Assembly: GCA_023666975.1 (NCBI GenBank) | Contig: JAMPAW010000083.1 | Span: forward strand, 1-14,188 | Direction of reading: 5' to 3' | Length of the DNA: 14,188 nucleotides | Source of the DNA: Clostridium sp. | Lineage (GTDB): Bacteria; Bacillota_A; Clostridia; Lachnospirales; Lachnospiraceae | Part shown: positions 5,973 through 14,188 of the stretch, one piece after another | How positions within the stretch are numbered: position 1 is the stretch's first letter | How the letters are laid out: the number at the start of each line of letters is the position of its first letter | Notes under the pieces: model-generated | What the model saw: the letters and a program-made list of their open reading frames with translations, nothing else | The model's database searches: none | Told to the model about the DNA's origin: nothing | Translations under genes and position numbers: made by a program

Positions 5973-7055
5973 TTACATATATTCTTTGAGGCGTTCCGGG
6001 TCAACCTTAATTCGGTTGTCCATCGTCTTCATGATGTCTTTAATCTGGATATCCTCAAAAATCTCATCTCTGTCGAGATTGTAGATTTCATTATGGGTAA
6101 ATCCGAGCACCACCGGTCTCAATATATCCCTGTCATTCTCATTGAGCACCAGCCCTTTTTCATGGTTAGTAAGCTCCACACATACCCCCGGATACAGTAC
6201 CATAATACTATCCAGCAAATGCTTTACCATGGATTTGTCATAAACTTCCGGCTGGCTTTGCAGCATGCGGATTGCCTCAACCTCCGAATGTGGATTCTGG
6301 TCTAACTGCATCGCCGTATACTCATCATAGGCATTGGCAACCATCAGTACCTTTACCAGTTTGGAAATCTTGTCCGGCGCTTTATCCGGCAAATACTGCA
6401 ATTGGCAAAACTGCATCAACGTGCCCTTAACACCCATCGGGAGATTAAACGCGTCCGAAATCTTGTCCACGCCCACAATAACTGCTCTTGCCACAGTATT
6501 CATCTCGTCCTCCGATAAGTCTTCCGCCTTCCCACGAAGCTTTGCCGGAAGAGAGAGTTTTCCCAAATCGTGCAGAAGCGCTGCAACGACAACCTCCGTC
6601 TGCTCCATAATGCCGAATTTGGCCCTATGGGAAATCAGTGCTGACAATATAGCCACATTCAAATCATGCTTGTAGACATAGTCTTCTGTACTTCTTAAGT
6701 TCTGGTTAAAATGAATGCGATGATAGAGATTGCCAAACTGCCGTACCACATCGTCCGTCTGCCTCATTAGATTAACTGGCTGATTATTCTTCATAATCTC
6801 GTCCAAGTCTCCCTTGAGACTAAATACCTCCATCGTTTGAAACCGCTCAAATTCCATCTCTTCCTGGCTCATTGGCGGAAGGGGCTCTGCCGGCTCCAAA
6901 ATATACAGACCAATCAATCCGAAATTCTTCACACTCTCGATACCCTGCTTGGTAATCTTATCATTCCTGCCATACAATAATGTTCCGTTCCTATTATAGA
7001 TTGGACGCGCTAACCGCATACCAACTTTTAGATCTTCTGCCTTTACGTAAATCAT
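5973..7055 (-). CDS. HD-GYP-like protein, catalytic signature degenerate
   Basis: This 360-residue protein has the layout of clostridial HD-GYP proteins. An N-terminal beta-rich region (VGMRLARPIYNRNGTLLY) comes first, then an HD domain from about residue 125, then a C-terminal strand-rich tail with RPVVL. The core HDLGK is kept (His162, Asp163), as is an upstream His130 in YKHDLN. However, HHExxDGxGYP is missing: the aligned stretch reads FCQLQYLPDKAPDKI. The later metal-binding Asp of the vaDxfDA motif reads NAYDEY. Cyclic-di-GMP hydrolysis is therefore doubtful, and it may be a sensor or pseudo-enzyme. The start at 7055 (MIYVKAEDL) follows GGGGAGG with 7-base spacing; an in-frame ATG at 7094 lacks such a site. 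It appears to have its own promoter and ends at the shared terminator. Confidence 0.85.
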   Translation of the reverse strand: MIYVKAEDLKVGMRLARPIYNRNGTLLYGRNDKITKQGIESVKNFGLIGLYILEPAEPLPPMSQEEMEFERFQTMEVFSLKGDLDEIMKNNQPVNLMRQTDDVVRQFGNLYHRIHFNQNLRSTEDYVYKHDLNVAILSALISHRAKFGIMEQTEVVVAALLHDLGKLSLPAKLRGKAEDLSEDEMNTVARAVIVGVDKISDAFNLPMGVKGTLMQFCQLQYLPDKAPDKISKLVKVLMVANAYDEYTAMQLDQNPHSEVEAIRMLQSQPEVYDKSMVKHLLDSIMVLYPGVCVELTNHEKGLVLNENDRDILRPVVLGFTHNEIYNLDRDEIFEDIQIKDIMKTMDNRIKVDPERLKEYM

Positions 7056-7118
7056 ATAGCAACCTCCCCAATCTGTTCTTAGTCTTATCAGCATTTATCA
7101 TCTAATATGAATATCTGT

Positions 7119-7147
7119 ATTATATCATTCTACACAATAAATAGCAA
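7119..7147 (-). promoter_or_regulatory. Candidate promoter of the HD-GYP-like gene
   Basis: On the minus strand TTGCTA (7142-7147), a 17-base spacer and a perfect TATAAT (7119-7124) precede the HD-GYP-like gene. The -35 and spacer lie within the last codons of the upstream unknown gene, and the -10 begins right after its TGA stop. Transcription would start near 7112. Confidence 0.5.
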
Positions 7148-8009
7148 CGGAAGTTATCGAAAATTTATGATATTTTTCCGGATTCTGATATTTTATATTC
7201 ACAGCCATCTGATAGGGAATCTCCTCATTCCCGCATTGATATACCATACCGGAATACAATTGTCCACAGCGCAGTGTTCTGTGTTTTGCGGCAGTGCTGC
7301 CTCCGTGCATTATCCCGCTTTCACTGTCCCGGTAGCGATTCATCCCGTTTTCACACTCCGACACGACGTATCCGAATCGGCAGCTATATTCTCGCACAGC
7401 TTCATTCCAGTTTTCCAGTAAAAAAAATGCACAGTCAACAACCGTGGTCCTTGCACTTTCCTCCGACAGCAGGTGCAGCACAATCCCCCATTCTTCATAC
7501 ATACTCCTCGCCATCTGCTCTTCGTCTACGCCACAGCCGCCTGCCACCATATACATATCCGCAAAATAGTCCTTTGCCCTGGAAAGCAAAAACAATAAAT
7601 CCTGTCTGCTCCAGCCGTTACTGTCTACTACCAGCAGAAATGATTTCCTCTCCGCTATCTCCTCTTTTGCCCTGCCCCCCATCTGTGTAAACAGCTCCGT
7701 GCAAATCTGCAGCAACTCCTGCTTACGCGCCCAAAACAGCTCCTCTTTCATCTGCATCCATTCCGCCATTCGCTGGTCTGCGCCGACCACACAGTCTGCA
7801 GCCTGCCAGTCTCTAAGCCTCTTGCATATTTTCTTCCAATACGGTATGGCACATTTTTCCTGTCCTGCCGCCTTCCCGTTATTTTTCTCCGTTATGCAGA
7901 CCCGCAGTGTCCGGATTCCTGACAGCTCTGTACAACCCATTTCCAGCCGCTTTCTTTTTCCCGTTGCTGCACAAAAATAAATATAATCCAGTTTGTCTTT
8001 CTCTTTCAT
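7125..8009 (-). CDS. Unrecognised 294-residue protein downstream of dusB
   Basis: I cannot assign this soluble protein to a named family. It has no signal peptide or membrane segment. Its features are a Lys-rich N-terminus (KEKDKLDYIYFCAATGKRKR), a helical, Trp/Met-rich middle (about 58-115), and a hydrophobic strand with FLLVVDSNGW (about 123-132) before a helix. Further on are LHLLSEES and a C-terminal third rich in Cys, Tyr and Gly. The alternating strand/helix pattern around VVDS and VVDCAFFLL hints at an alpha/beta fold, but no catalytic motif stands out. A weak GCGGAAAG site precedes the ATG. It starts 44 bases after dusB in the same direction and is probably the last gene of the DUF6145-coaX-dusB operon. 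Codon use looks like its neighbours. The coding call is firm; the function is unknown. Confidence 0.75.
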   Translation of the reverse strand: MKEKDKLDYIYFCAATGKRKRLEMGCTELSGIRTLRVCITEKNNGKAAGQEKCAIPYWKKICKRLRDWQAADCVVGADQRMAEWMQMKEELFWARKQELLQICTELFTQMGGRAKEEIAERKSFLLVVDSNGWSRQDLLFLLSRAKDYFADMYMVAGGCGVDEEQMARSMYEEWGIVLHLLSEESARTTVVDCAFFLLENWNEAVREYSCRFGYVVSECENGMNRYRDSESGIMHGGSTAAKHRTLRCGQLYSGMVYQCGNEEIPYQMAVNIKYQNPEKYHKFSITSVAIYCVE

Positions 8010-8053
8010 ATGCTTTCCGCATTTTCCGTCTTACTAAAGACTATTCCGCACAT

Positions 8054-9028
8054 TTACGAAATATCCCGGTTTTCCCTCCATTTTTCCAGTAAATGCTCCA
8101 GTTCAGCCATACTTTCTACATGATTAACCTGCTCGCGGAGCCTGGAGGAATTCGGATATCCGGTAGTGTACCACGCTACATGCTTGCGCATTTCATGTAT
8201 GCCGCTAAACTGCCCCTTACATTCTACCATCATGCGTGCATGCCGCAGCATAACCTCCGTCATCTTTTCCACAGACGGTTTCTCCGGCAGGTATCCTTTC
8301 TCAAAATAGCTCTTAATCTGCGAAAAAATAAAAGGATTTCCCTTCGCAGCCCTGCCAATCATAAAGGCATCGCAGCCCGTTTGTTCCCTCATCTGCAAAA
8401 TATCCTGAGGCGTTGTCAAATCTCCGTTGCCAATCACGGGAATACTGACTGCTTCCTTTACCTGTCTGATGATTTCCCAATCTGCATTTCCTCCATAGTA
8501 CTCGCTTCGCAGACGCCCATGAACTGCCACGGCGGAACCGCCGCTTTCTTCAATTATCCTTGCAATCTCCACGGCATTAACATGCTCCTCGTCAAAGCCC
8601 TTGCGAATTTTCACGGTTATCGGTATACTCACCGCCCTCACCATAGCTGATACGATTTCTCCCACCAGCCCCGGCTGTTTCATCAGTGCAGAACCCTCAT
8701 TGTTGTTGACAATTTTTGGCACCGGACATCCCATATTGACGTCAATAAAATCATATCCGCGCTCCTGCACCTGTGCTGCAATTTGCGCCATAATCTCCGG
8801 ATCCGACCCAAAAAGCTGAAGTCCGATCGGATGCTCCTCCGGTCGATATTCCATCAACGGCTGCGTATTGCGATTATGATAAAGAATCGCCTTGGCACTA
8901 ACCATCTCCGTATAGAGGACATCACACCCCTGCTCCTTACACAGCAAGCGAAAAGGCAGGTCTGTCACACCTGCCATAGGAGCCAGTATCAACTTGTCCT
9001 TTAGATCAATCATTTTCTTTCTCGTCAT
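8054..9028 (-). CDS. dusB: tRNA-dihydrouridine synthase (DusB type)
   Basis: This 324-residue flavoenzyme reduces specific uridines of tRNA to dihydrouridine using FMN and NADPH. The TIM-barrel motifs appear in order: [13 protein letters not shown] (15-27), TEMVSAKA (40-47), the catalytic Cys101 in [14 protein letters not shown] (139-144), AVHGR (168-172), IGNGD (199-203) and [12 protein letters not shown] (224-235). The Dus C-terminal helical domain follows. Length is normal for bacterial DusB. The start ATG overlaps the coaX stop as ATGA, implying translational coupling; a second in-frame ATG (9013) is a possible alternative. The position right after coaX fits a housekeeping operon. Dus family membership is very secure; subtype DusB is assigned by overall similarity and is less so. 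Confidence 0.95.
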   Translation of the reverse strand: MTRKKMIDLKDKLILAPMAGVTDLPFRLLCKEQGCDVLYTEMVSAKAILYHNRNTQPLMEYRPEEHPIGLQLFGSDPEIMAQIAAQVQERGYDFIDVNMGCPVPKIVNNNEGSALMKQPGLVGEIVSAMVRAVSIPITVKIRKGFDEEHVNAVEIARIIEESGGSAVAVHGRLRSEYYGGNADWEIIRQVKEAVSIPVIGNGDLTTPQDILQMREQTGCDAFMIGRAAKGNPFIFSQIKSYFEKGYLPEKPSVEKMTEVMLRHARMMVECKGQFSGIHEMRKHVAWYTTGYPNSSRLREQVNHVESMAELEHLLEKWRENRDIS

Positions 9029-9807
9029 CTTTCATCTTTCTCCAACTGTTTATGATAGAGAATGTTCAGTCCCTTCAGAGTCAGATTCGGGTCATAATAC
9101 TCAATACTTTCCGTCTCGTCAAAGATAATTTTACCGAGCCCTCCCGTGGCAACCACGGTCATTTTGTCCAGCTTTGCCTCCTCTTTCACTTTGCGGATAA
9201 TATACTCGGTCTGGCCGATATGGCCATATACCAAGCCGGACTGCATGGAGGAAATGGTATCCCTTCCCAAAACCGCCTCCGGCTTTTTAATCTCAATCTT
9301 TGGCAGCTTTGCCGCATCCTGCCAAAGGGCATGCGCCGCAATGCGAATTCCCGGAGATGTTACGCCTCCTACCAGAGTGGCGTCCTCAAGCACCAAGTCA
9401 TGCGTGGTCGCCGTTCCGTAATCAATCACCAGCACGGGGCCGCCATACAATTCATAAGCTGCAACCGCATCGACAATCCGGTCTGCCCCTACCTCCTTCG
9501 GATTAGGTATCGCTATCTTAATTCCGGTTCGGATACCCGGACCTACTACGATTGGGTTGACTTTAAAATATTTAATCAGCCCGTTGATAATGTGATGATT
9601 TACATCTGGCACTACCGATGCCATAATCGCCGCGTCTACGTCCTCCCGATGTAATCTCCTGCTGCGAAGAATATCATAAAAAAATATTCCGTACTCATCA
9701 GAGGTTCTCGGTATCTTTGTTGTCATACGAAAAGTTCCTTCAATCTCGTCTCCGTCAAACAATCCAATGGTGATATTGGTATTGCCGATATCTATTGCCA
9801 ATAGCAT
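9025..9807 (-). CDS. coaX: Type III pantothenate kinase
   Basis: This 260-residue enzyme phosphorylates pantothenate in the first step of coenzyme A synthesis. It belongs to the type III (CoaX) class of the ASKHA fold. Visible motifs are DIGNTN (6-11, phosphate loop), [17 protein letters not shown] (102-118) with the catalytic Asp109, [13 protein letters not shown] (127-139), GGVTSPGI (147-154) and ATGGLG (220-225). The start at 9807 (MLLAIDIGN) fits the family and has a purine-rich AAGGAGGGGAG site. The frame is open further upstream to 9855, but that would overlap the end of the preceding gene and add residues not typical of CoaX. It begins 22 bases after the DUF6145-like gene and ends overlapping dusB. 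Confidence 0.95.
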   Translation of the reverse strand: MLLAIDIGNTNITIGLFDGDEIEGTFRMTTKIPRTSDEYGIFFYDILRSRRLHREDVDAAIMASVVPDVNHHIINGLIKYFKVNPIVVGPGIRTGIKIAIPNPKEVGADRIVDAVAAYELYGGPVLVIDYGTATTHDLVLEDATLVGGVTSPGIRIAAHALWQDAAKLPKIEIKKPEAVLGRDTISSMQSGLVYGHIGQTEYIIRKVKEEAKLDKMTVVATGGLGKIIFDETESIEYYDPNLTLKGLNILYHKQLEKDER

Positions 9808-9829
9808 TTCTCTGCTCCCCTCCTTAATA

Positions 9830-10171
9830 TCATTGCTCTGTATCCAATGGTTCATTTAAGAAAAATACCCTATAATACATCTCCAGACTCTCTAAAAGCT
9901 CCTGTCTGGTCTGCTGCAGCTGCTTGATTTTCAACACACTGCCGATATCATCATACAGTAAATCCCCTTCGTCGGCCATTGTCACAAAATTCAGATTGGC
10001 ATCCTCATCAAACTCCAGCGTCAAAATTCCCCCAATATCTTCCGTAAACAATACACACATTGCCTGCAGCTCCGCCTTGATTGCCTCAGGAATACCGTCA
10101 AATACGGGATTCAGGTAATATTTCTCCTCATACTTGGAGGATGCACATAGTACAATTTTTTGCTGTTCCAT
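9830..10171 (-). CDS. Small DUF6145-like protein, first gene of the coaX operon
   Basis: This 113-residue acidic soluble protein begins [20 protein letters not shown]. It has a central strand region with [16 protein letters not shown] and a C-terminal helix ([21 protein letters not shown]) that looks amphipathic. The pattern resembles the uncharacterised DUF6145 family of Lachnospiraceae, as far as I recall it. No enzymatic motif or membrane segment is visible. The ATG follows GGAAGGGAAT. It is the first gene after the candidate promoter at 10257-10285 and is followed after 22 bases by coaX, so it is probably cotranscribed with coaX and dusB. Its role is unknown. Confidence 0.8.
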   Translation of the reverse strand: MEQQKIVLCASSKYEEKYYLNPVFDGIPEAIKAELQAMCVLFTEDIGGILTLEFDEDANLNFVTMADEGDLLYDDIGSVLKIKQLQQTRQELLESLEMYYRVFFLNEPLDTEQ

Positions 10172-10205
10172 ATTCCCTTCCTATCCTCTTCCCTGTCTTT
10201 TTCAA

Positions 10206-10228
10206 GGAATATACGATACACATATTCC
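10206..10228 (-). repeat. Inverted repeat in the 5' leader of the DUF6145-coaX-dusB operon
   Basis: GGAATAT and ATATTCC form a perfect 7-bp stem around a 9-base loop, extendable by a G-U and an A-U pair. It falls within the roughly 80-base leader between the predicted transcription start (about 10250) and the first ATG. It could be an mRNA hairpin or a protein-binding dyad. No T-tract follows, so it is not an intrinsic terminator. Confidence 0.35.
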
Positions 10229-10256
10229 CTAAGACTCTTCACGCACTTATCTGTAC

Positions 10257-10285
10257 ATTGTATCTTATTCAGAAAAGGAATGCAA
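10257..10285 (-). promoter_or_regulatory. Candidate promoter of the DUF6145-coaX-dusB operon
   Basis: On the minus strand TTGCAT (10280-10285), a spacer of exactly 17 bases and TACAAT (10257-10262) form a good sigma-A promoter, with a start near 10250 and a leader of about 80 bases. Confidence 0.55.
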
Positions 10286-10318
10286 CCAGATAAGTAACGG
10301 ATTTTTTTACACATCTAC

Positions 10319-10347
10319 TTTACAGCATAAACTTGATGAGCTAAAAT
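10319..10347 (+). promoter_or_regulatory. Candidate promoter of the aminotransferase-PHP operon
   Basis: TTTACA (10319-10324), a 17-base spacer and TAAAAT (10342-10347) match sigma-A promoters well. The predicted start (about 10354) is only a base or so before the AGGAGG ribosome binding site at 10355-10360, giving a very short leader. Confidence 0.5.
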
Positions 10348-10369
10348 ATTAAGCAGGAGGTACAAAACG

Positions 10370-11554
10370 ATGTTAAACCAAAATTATATTGATATGTGTG
10401 GACAAAAATCCGTCATACGGGAACTGTTTGCCTACGGAAGTGAACGTGCCAAAGATATCGGTTATGAGAATGTATTTGATTACAGTCTTGGCAATCCATC
10501 TGTTCCGACACCGAAATCCTTCACCGAGGAAATGATTCGCCTGTTACAGACAGAGAATCCGGTTACTCTGCATGGATATTCTCCCAGTCTCGGAATTGAT
10601 TCAGTCAGGGAAGCGGTAGCCGTTTCGTTAAATGACCGCTTTGATATGAATTATCAGAAAGAAGATATATTTATGGTCAGCGGTGCAGCAGGCGCAATTG
10701 CCCACTGCGCAAGGGCAGTCACGGTTCCGGGGGACGAAATACTTACCTTTGCACCCTTTTTCCCGGAGTATATGCCGTACATTTCCACAACCGGCGCAGT
10801 GCTCAAAATAGTCCCCGCCGATATCGGCAGCTTCCAGATTAATTTTGATGCATTTATTAATATGTTGAACGACAAGGTTATGGCCGTTCTGATCAATACA
10901 CCAAACAACCCCTCTGGCATCGTGTATTCCACGGAAACTATTGACAGGCTGGCGATGATTTTAAGGGAAAAAGAAGAGGAATTCGGACATCCGATTTATA
11001 TCATCTCTGACGAACCGTACCGTGAAATTGTATTTCAGGGAGTCGACTCTCCTTTTGTTGCCGCGCATTACCATAATACGCTGACCTGCTACTCTTTCAG
11101 TAAATCCTTATCCCTGCCGGGTGAACGTATCGGCTACATTGCGGTAAACCCTGCCTGTGAGGACGCTGCTCTTCTTGTCGATATGTTCGGCCAGATATCC
11201 CGCGGAATCGGCCACAACTGTCCACCCAGCATTATTCAGCTGGCTGTGACAAAGTCACTCTACGAAACTGCTGACCTGTCCGTATATGAAACCAACAAAA
11301 ATATACTCTATACCGAACTGACAAAAATGGGCTTCGATATTGTAGAACCCGGCGGAACCTTCTATATGTTCCCCAAAGCATTGGAAGAAAACGCAGTTGA
11401 CTTTGCCAACAAAGCCAAGAAGCTGGATTTGCTGCTGGTACCAAGCGACACCTTTGGTGTTCCGGGACATTTCCGCATAAGCTACTGCATTCCTACCGAA
11501 AAGGTAGAGCGATCCATCCCGGTATTCCAAAAACTTGTTGATTTATACGCATAG
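10370..11554 (+). CDS. Pyridoxal-phosphate-dependent aminotransferase, class I/II
   Basis: This 394-residue enzyme of fold type I transfers amino groups using pyridoxal phosphate. Visible are the substrate loop SLGNPSVPTP (39-48), NTPNNPSG with Asn180, ISDEPYR with Asp214 contacting the cofactor ring nitrogen, and the Schiff-base Lys245 in YSFSKSLSLPGERIGY. Arg253 is likely the phosphate contact, and Arg369 in FRISY is the substrate carboxylate binder. All key residues are present, so it should be active. The substrate cannot be read from sequence; aspartate or another common amino acid is possible. AGGAGG lies 9 bases before the ATG. The PHP gene follows after 27 bases in the same direction, so the two are likely cotranscribed. 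Confidence 0.93.
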   Translation: MLNQNYIDMCGQKSVIRELFAYGSERAKDIGYENVFDYSLGNPSVPTPKSFTEEMIRLLQTENPVTLHGYSPSLGIDSVREAVAVSLNDRFDMNYQKEDIFMVSGAAGAIAHCARAVTVPGDEILTFAPFFPEYMPYISTTGAVLKIVPADIGSFQINFDAFINMLNDKVMAVLINTPNNPSGIVYSTETIDRLAMILREKEEEFGHPIYIISDEPYREIVFQGVDSPFVAAHYHNTLTCYSFSKSLSLPGERIGYIAVNPACEDAALLVDMFGQISRGIGHNCPPSIIQLAVTKSLYETADLSVYETNKNILYTELTKMGFDIVEPGGTFYMFPKALEENAVDFANKAKKLDLLLVPSDTFGVPGHFRISYCIPTEKVERSIPVFQKLVDLYA

Positions 11555-11581
11555 CGGTATTTCAAGACAAAGGAGATTGTA

Positions 11582-12445
11582 ATGAATACAATAGATTTAC
11601 ATGTACATTCCTCAGCCTCTGACGGTTCGCTGACTCCGGAAGAGGTTGTGGACTTAGCAAAAGAAACCGGCCTGCGCTATTTTGCCCTGACCGACCACGA
11701 TACTGTGGGCGGTGTCGCCCGTGCATTGGCGCAGGCACAGAAATATGATGATTTGGAGGTCATACCGGGAATTGAACTGTCCTGTTATTACCAAAACCGT
11801 GAGATTCACATTGTGGGACTTTTCGTAGACCATACCGACAAGATTTTCCTTCAGGAGCTGCAAAAACTAAAGCGGGCACGTGAAGAGCGGAATGAGAAAA
11901 TGGTACAGAGCTTCGTCGCTGCCGGAATCCCGATGACGATCGAAGAATTGAAGCACGGGAATCCTAACAGTGTAATCACCAGAGCCCACTTTGCCAGAGT
12001 GTTGGTTGAAAAGGGGATTTGCCGGGATAAAACCGAAGTTTTTGACAAGTATCTCGGCATCGGCTGTCCATTCTACCTTCCAAAGCCCAAGGTTTCCCCC
12101 GAACATGTGCTTCACCTCATCAAAAATGCAGGAGGAGTTGCGATTCTGGCACATCCTTACTCCTACAAATTTACGCACACTCAAGTTGAAACGTTATTGG
12201 ACGAGCTGATTCCTTTGGGATTATGCGGTATGGAATGTTATTATTCTACCTATACAGAAGCCGAAATGCAGGAGCTGCGAACCATCGCCCTGTCAAAAAA
12301 CCTTCTGGTATCCGGAGGCTCCGATTTCCATGGTGCCGTGAAACCGGATATCTCTATCGGAACAGGAAGAAATAATCTGTGCATACCGGAGAAGCTGCTG
12401 CCTCCTATCCGTGAGGCTGCAAGACAAGAAAACGCTGCCCGTTAA
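11582..12445 (+). CDS. PHP-domain metal-dependent phosphoesterase (TrpH/YciV-like)
   Basis: This 287-residue protein has the PHP metal-site motifs in order: DLHVHSSASDGS (His7, His9, Asp14), LTDHDT (Asp38, His39, Asp40), PGIELS (Glu65), EIHIVG (His76), ITRAHFARVL (132-141), ILAHPYSY (His191) and GGSDFHG (Asp248, His250). This is the layout of the TrpH/YciV group, whose studied members act on nucleoside 3',5'-bisphosphates or RNA 5' ends. The exact substrate here is inferred only at group level. AAAGGAG stands 7 bases before the ATG. It follows the aminotransferase closely, and its stop codon lies in the loop of the intrinsic terminator. Confidence 0.92.
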   Translation: MNTIDLHVHSSASDGSLTPEEVVDLAKETGLRYFALTDHDTVGGVARALAQAQKYDDLEVIPGIELSCYYQNREIHIVGLFVDHTDKIFLQELQKLKRAREERNEKMVQSFVAAGIPMTIEELKHGNPNSVITRAHFARVLVEKGICRDKTEVFDKYLGIGCPFYLPKPKVSPEHVLHLIKNAGGVAILAHPYSYKFTHTQVETLLDELIPLGLCGMECYYSTYTEAEMQELRTIALSKNLLVSGGSDFHGAVKPDISIGTGRNNLCIPEKLLPPIREAARQENAAR

Positions 12446-12457
12446 GGCAGCGCTTTC
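12429..12457. terminator. Bidirectional terminator between the PHP gene and yajC
   Basis: CGCTGCC (12433-12439) and GGCAGCG (12446-12452) form a 7-bp stem with a 6-base loop, extended by GAAA/TTTC beyond one mismatch and followed by T-rich sequence on the plus strand. It spans the PHP stop codon and lies just past the yajC stop, so it can serve both convergent operons. Confidence 0.75.
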
Positions 12458-12464
12458 TTTTTGT

Positions 12465-12821
12465 TTACTTTTTGTCAGATTCGGTTTCTTCCTCGTCCTT
12501 CTCAACCTCGGCAATTGCGTTCTTGTGCATCGGGATACGGCAATTCTTGTTATTGCCAAACTCTACAATAACCGTATCGTCATAGACATCTAACACAACA
12601 CCATAAAAACCGCCCGTGGTCATAATATTATCCCCCGGCTCAATAGAGCTGCGGAGGGCATCCATTTCCTTTTGCTGCTTTTTTTGCGGCCGAATCAAAA
12701 TAAACCACATAACTGCAAGCCAGAACACCAGCATAATAACTGTCATCACCAGTGAACCACCGGTTGCCTGATTAGCTGCAGCCGACGTAGCTGCGCCACT
12801 TTCCAATATCATTGAAAACAT
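12465..12821 (-). CDS. yajC: Preprotein translocase accessory subunit YajC
   Basis: This 118-residue protein associates with the SecDF part of the Sec translocon. It has one N-terminal membrane helix (about 23-43, ending WFILIRPQKKQQKE, the family hallmark) and a small cytoplasmic domain with IEPGDNIMTTGGFYG (60-74) and a strongly acidic/Lys tail. Length is typical. The first of two nearby ATGs (12821, 12812) has AAGGAG at 9-base spacing. It begins 27 bases after tgt; the tgt-yajC order is common across bacteria. Transcription ends at the shared hairpin. Confidence 0.95.
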   Translation of the reverse strand: MFSMILESGAATSAAANQATGGSLVMTVIMLVFWLAVMWFILIRPQKKQQKEMDALRSSIEPGDNIMTTGGFYGVVLDVYDDTVIVEFGNNKNCRIPMHKNAIAEVEKDEEETESDKK

Positions 12822-12848
12822 AATCTCTAACTCCTTTTCTATTTGTTA

Positions 12849-14047
<1,199 letters not shown>

Positions 14048-14093
14048 CTAAAATCGATAAATCATTAGGGCAATCGCTTAATATTTTTTATCG

Positions 14094-14188
14094 CTATGAT
14101 CCTGAAAAATAAATTTCTGCGCTCTGGCTCGTAATGTTATACTCGCGAACGAAATTGATTGCCGAATCCAACATTTCACCACGGTATA
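14094..14188 (-). CDS. Possible 3' end of an unidentified gene (partial)
   Basis: The minus strand is open from the right edge to a TAG at 14094-14096, giving about 30 codons beginning YRGEMLDSAINFVREYNI and ending IYFSGS. The composition looks like real protein (a helical, charged stretch then a strand), and codon use resembles the neighbours. It is too short to assign a family. It would be transcribed in the same direction as tgt, 111 bases upstream of it. A chance open frame of this length is quite possible. Confidence 0.35.
   Translation of the reverse strand, partial: YRGEMLDSAINFVREYNITSQSAEIYFSGS

Noticed and set aside
8093..9654. Long plus-strand open frames opposite dusB and coaX (8093-8650, 9052-9654)
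   Set aside because: Both are antisense to firmly identified enzymes and show no recognisable protein pattern or initiation signal.
10111..10314. 67-codon minus-strand open frame upstream of the DUF6145-like gene
   Set aside because: It spans the predicted promoter and leader, overlaps the start of the real gene in another frame and has no ribosome binding site.
14060..14098. Repeated ATCGCT near the right edge as a terminator or operator
   Set aside because: The copies are direct, not inverted, and no stable hairpin with a T-tract forms.

Overview
The window reads as chromosomal core DNA from a spore-forming Clostridia species, most likely Lachnospiraceae. Three things point there: moderate-to-low GC, a YyaC-type sporulation gene, and protein families typical of that group (DUF5711, a DUF6145-like protein, CvpA, CoaX, a two-CBS protein beginning NILFFLTPK). 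No transposase, integrase, phage gene, CRISPR array, tRNA or rRNA gene is visible.

Layout, left to right. Positions 1-145 hold a strong minus-strand promoter (TTGACA-N17-TAAGAT) firing off the left edge, possibly into a stable-RNA operon. Positions 146-3379 (minus) hold three consecutive membrane-protein genes: a LysM protein with a degenerate MPN/JAMM-like cytoplasmic domain, a DUF5711 protein, and CvpA. Divergent from them is yyaC (3670-4332, plus), whose last ~42 codons run antisense through the 3' end of a convergent gene for a two-TM coiled-coil protein (4203-5318, minus). A small two-CBS gene (5533-5943, plus) converges on a degenerate HD-GYP gene (5973-7055, minus), with one bidirectional terminator between them.

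Positions 7125-10171 (minus) look like one operon in the order DUF6145-like, coaX, dusB, unknown 294-aa protein. Its promoter is near 10257-10285 and coaX/dusB overlap by ATGA. On the plus strand, 10370-12445 holds a class I/II aminotransferase and a PHP-domain phosphoesterase. This pair converges on the tgt-yajC operon (minus, 12465-13982), again with a shared terminator. The last 95 bases may be the 3' end of another minus-strand gene.

Functionally the window mixes tRNA modification (Tgt, DusB), CoA synthesis (CoaX), protein export (YajC), amino-acid or nucleotide metabolism (aminotransferase, PHP) and an uncharacterised envelope/sporulation neighbourhood. The least-described material is the LysM/MPN-like - DUF5711 - CvpA cluster, the coiled-coil membrane protein overlapping yyaC, the HD-GYP protein lacking its catalytic signature, and the 294-aa unknown. 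All functional statements come from reading motifs by eye; no database search was run.
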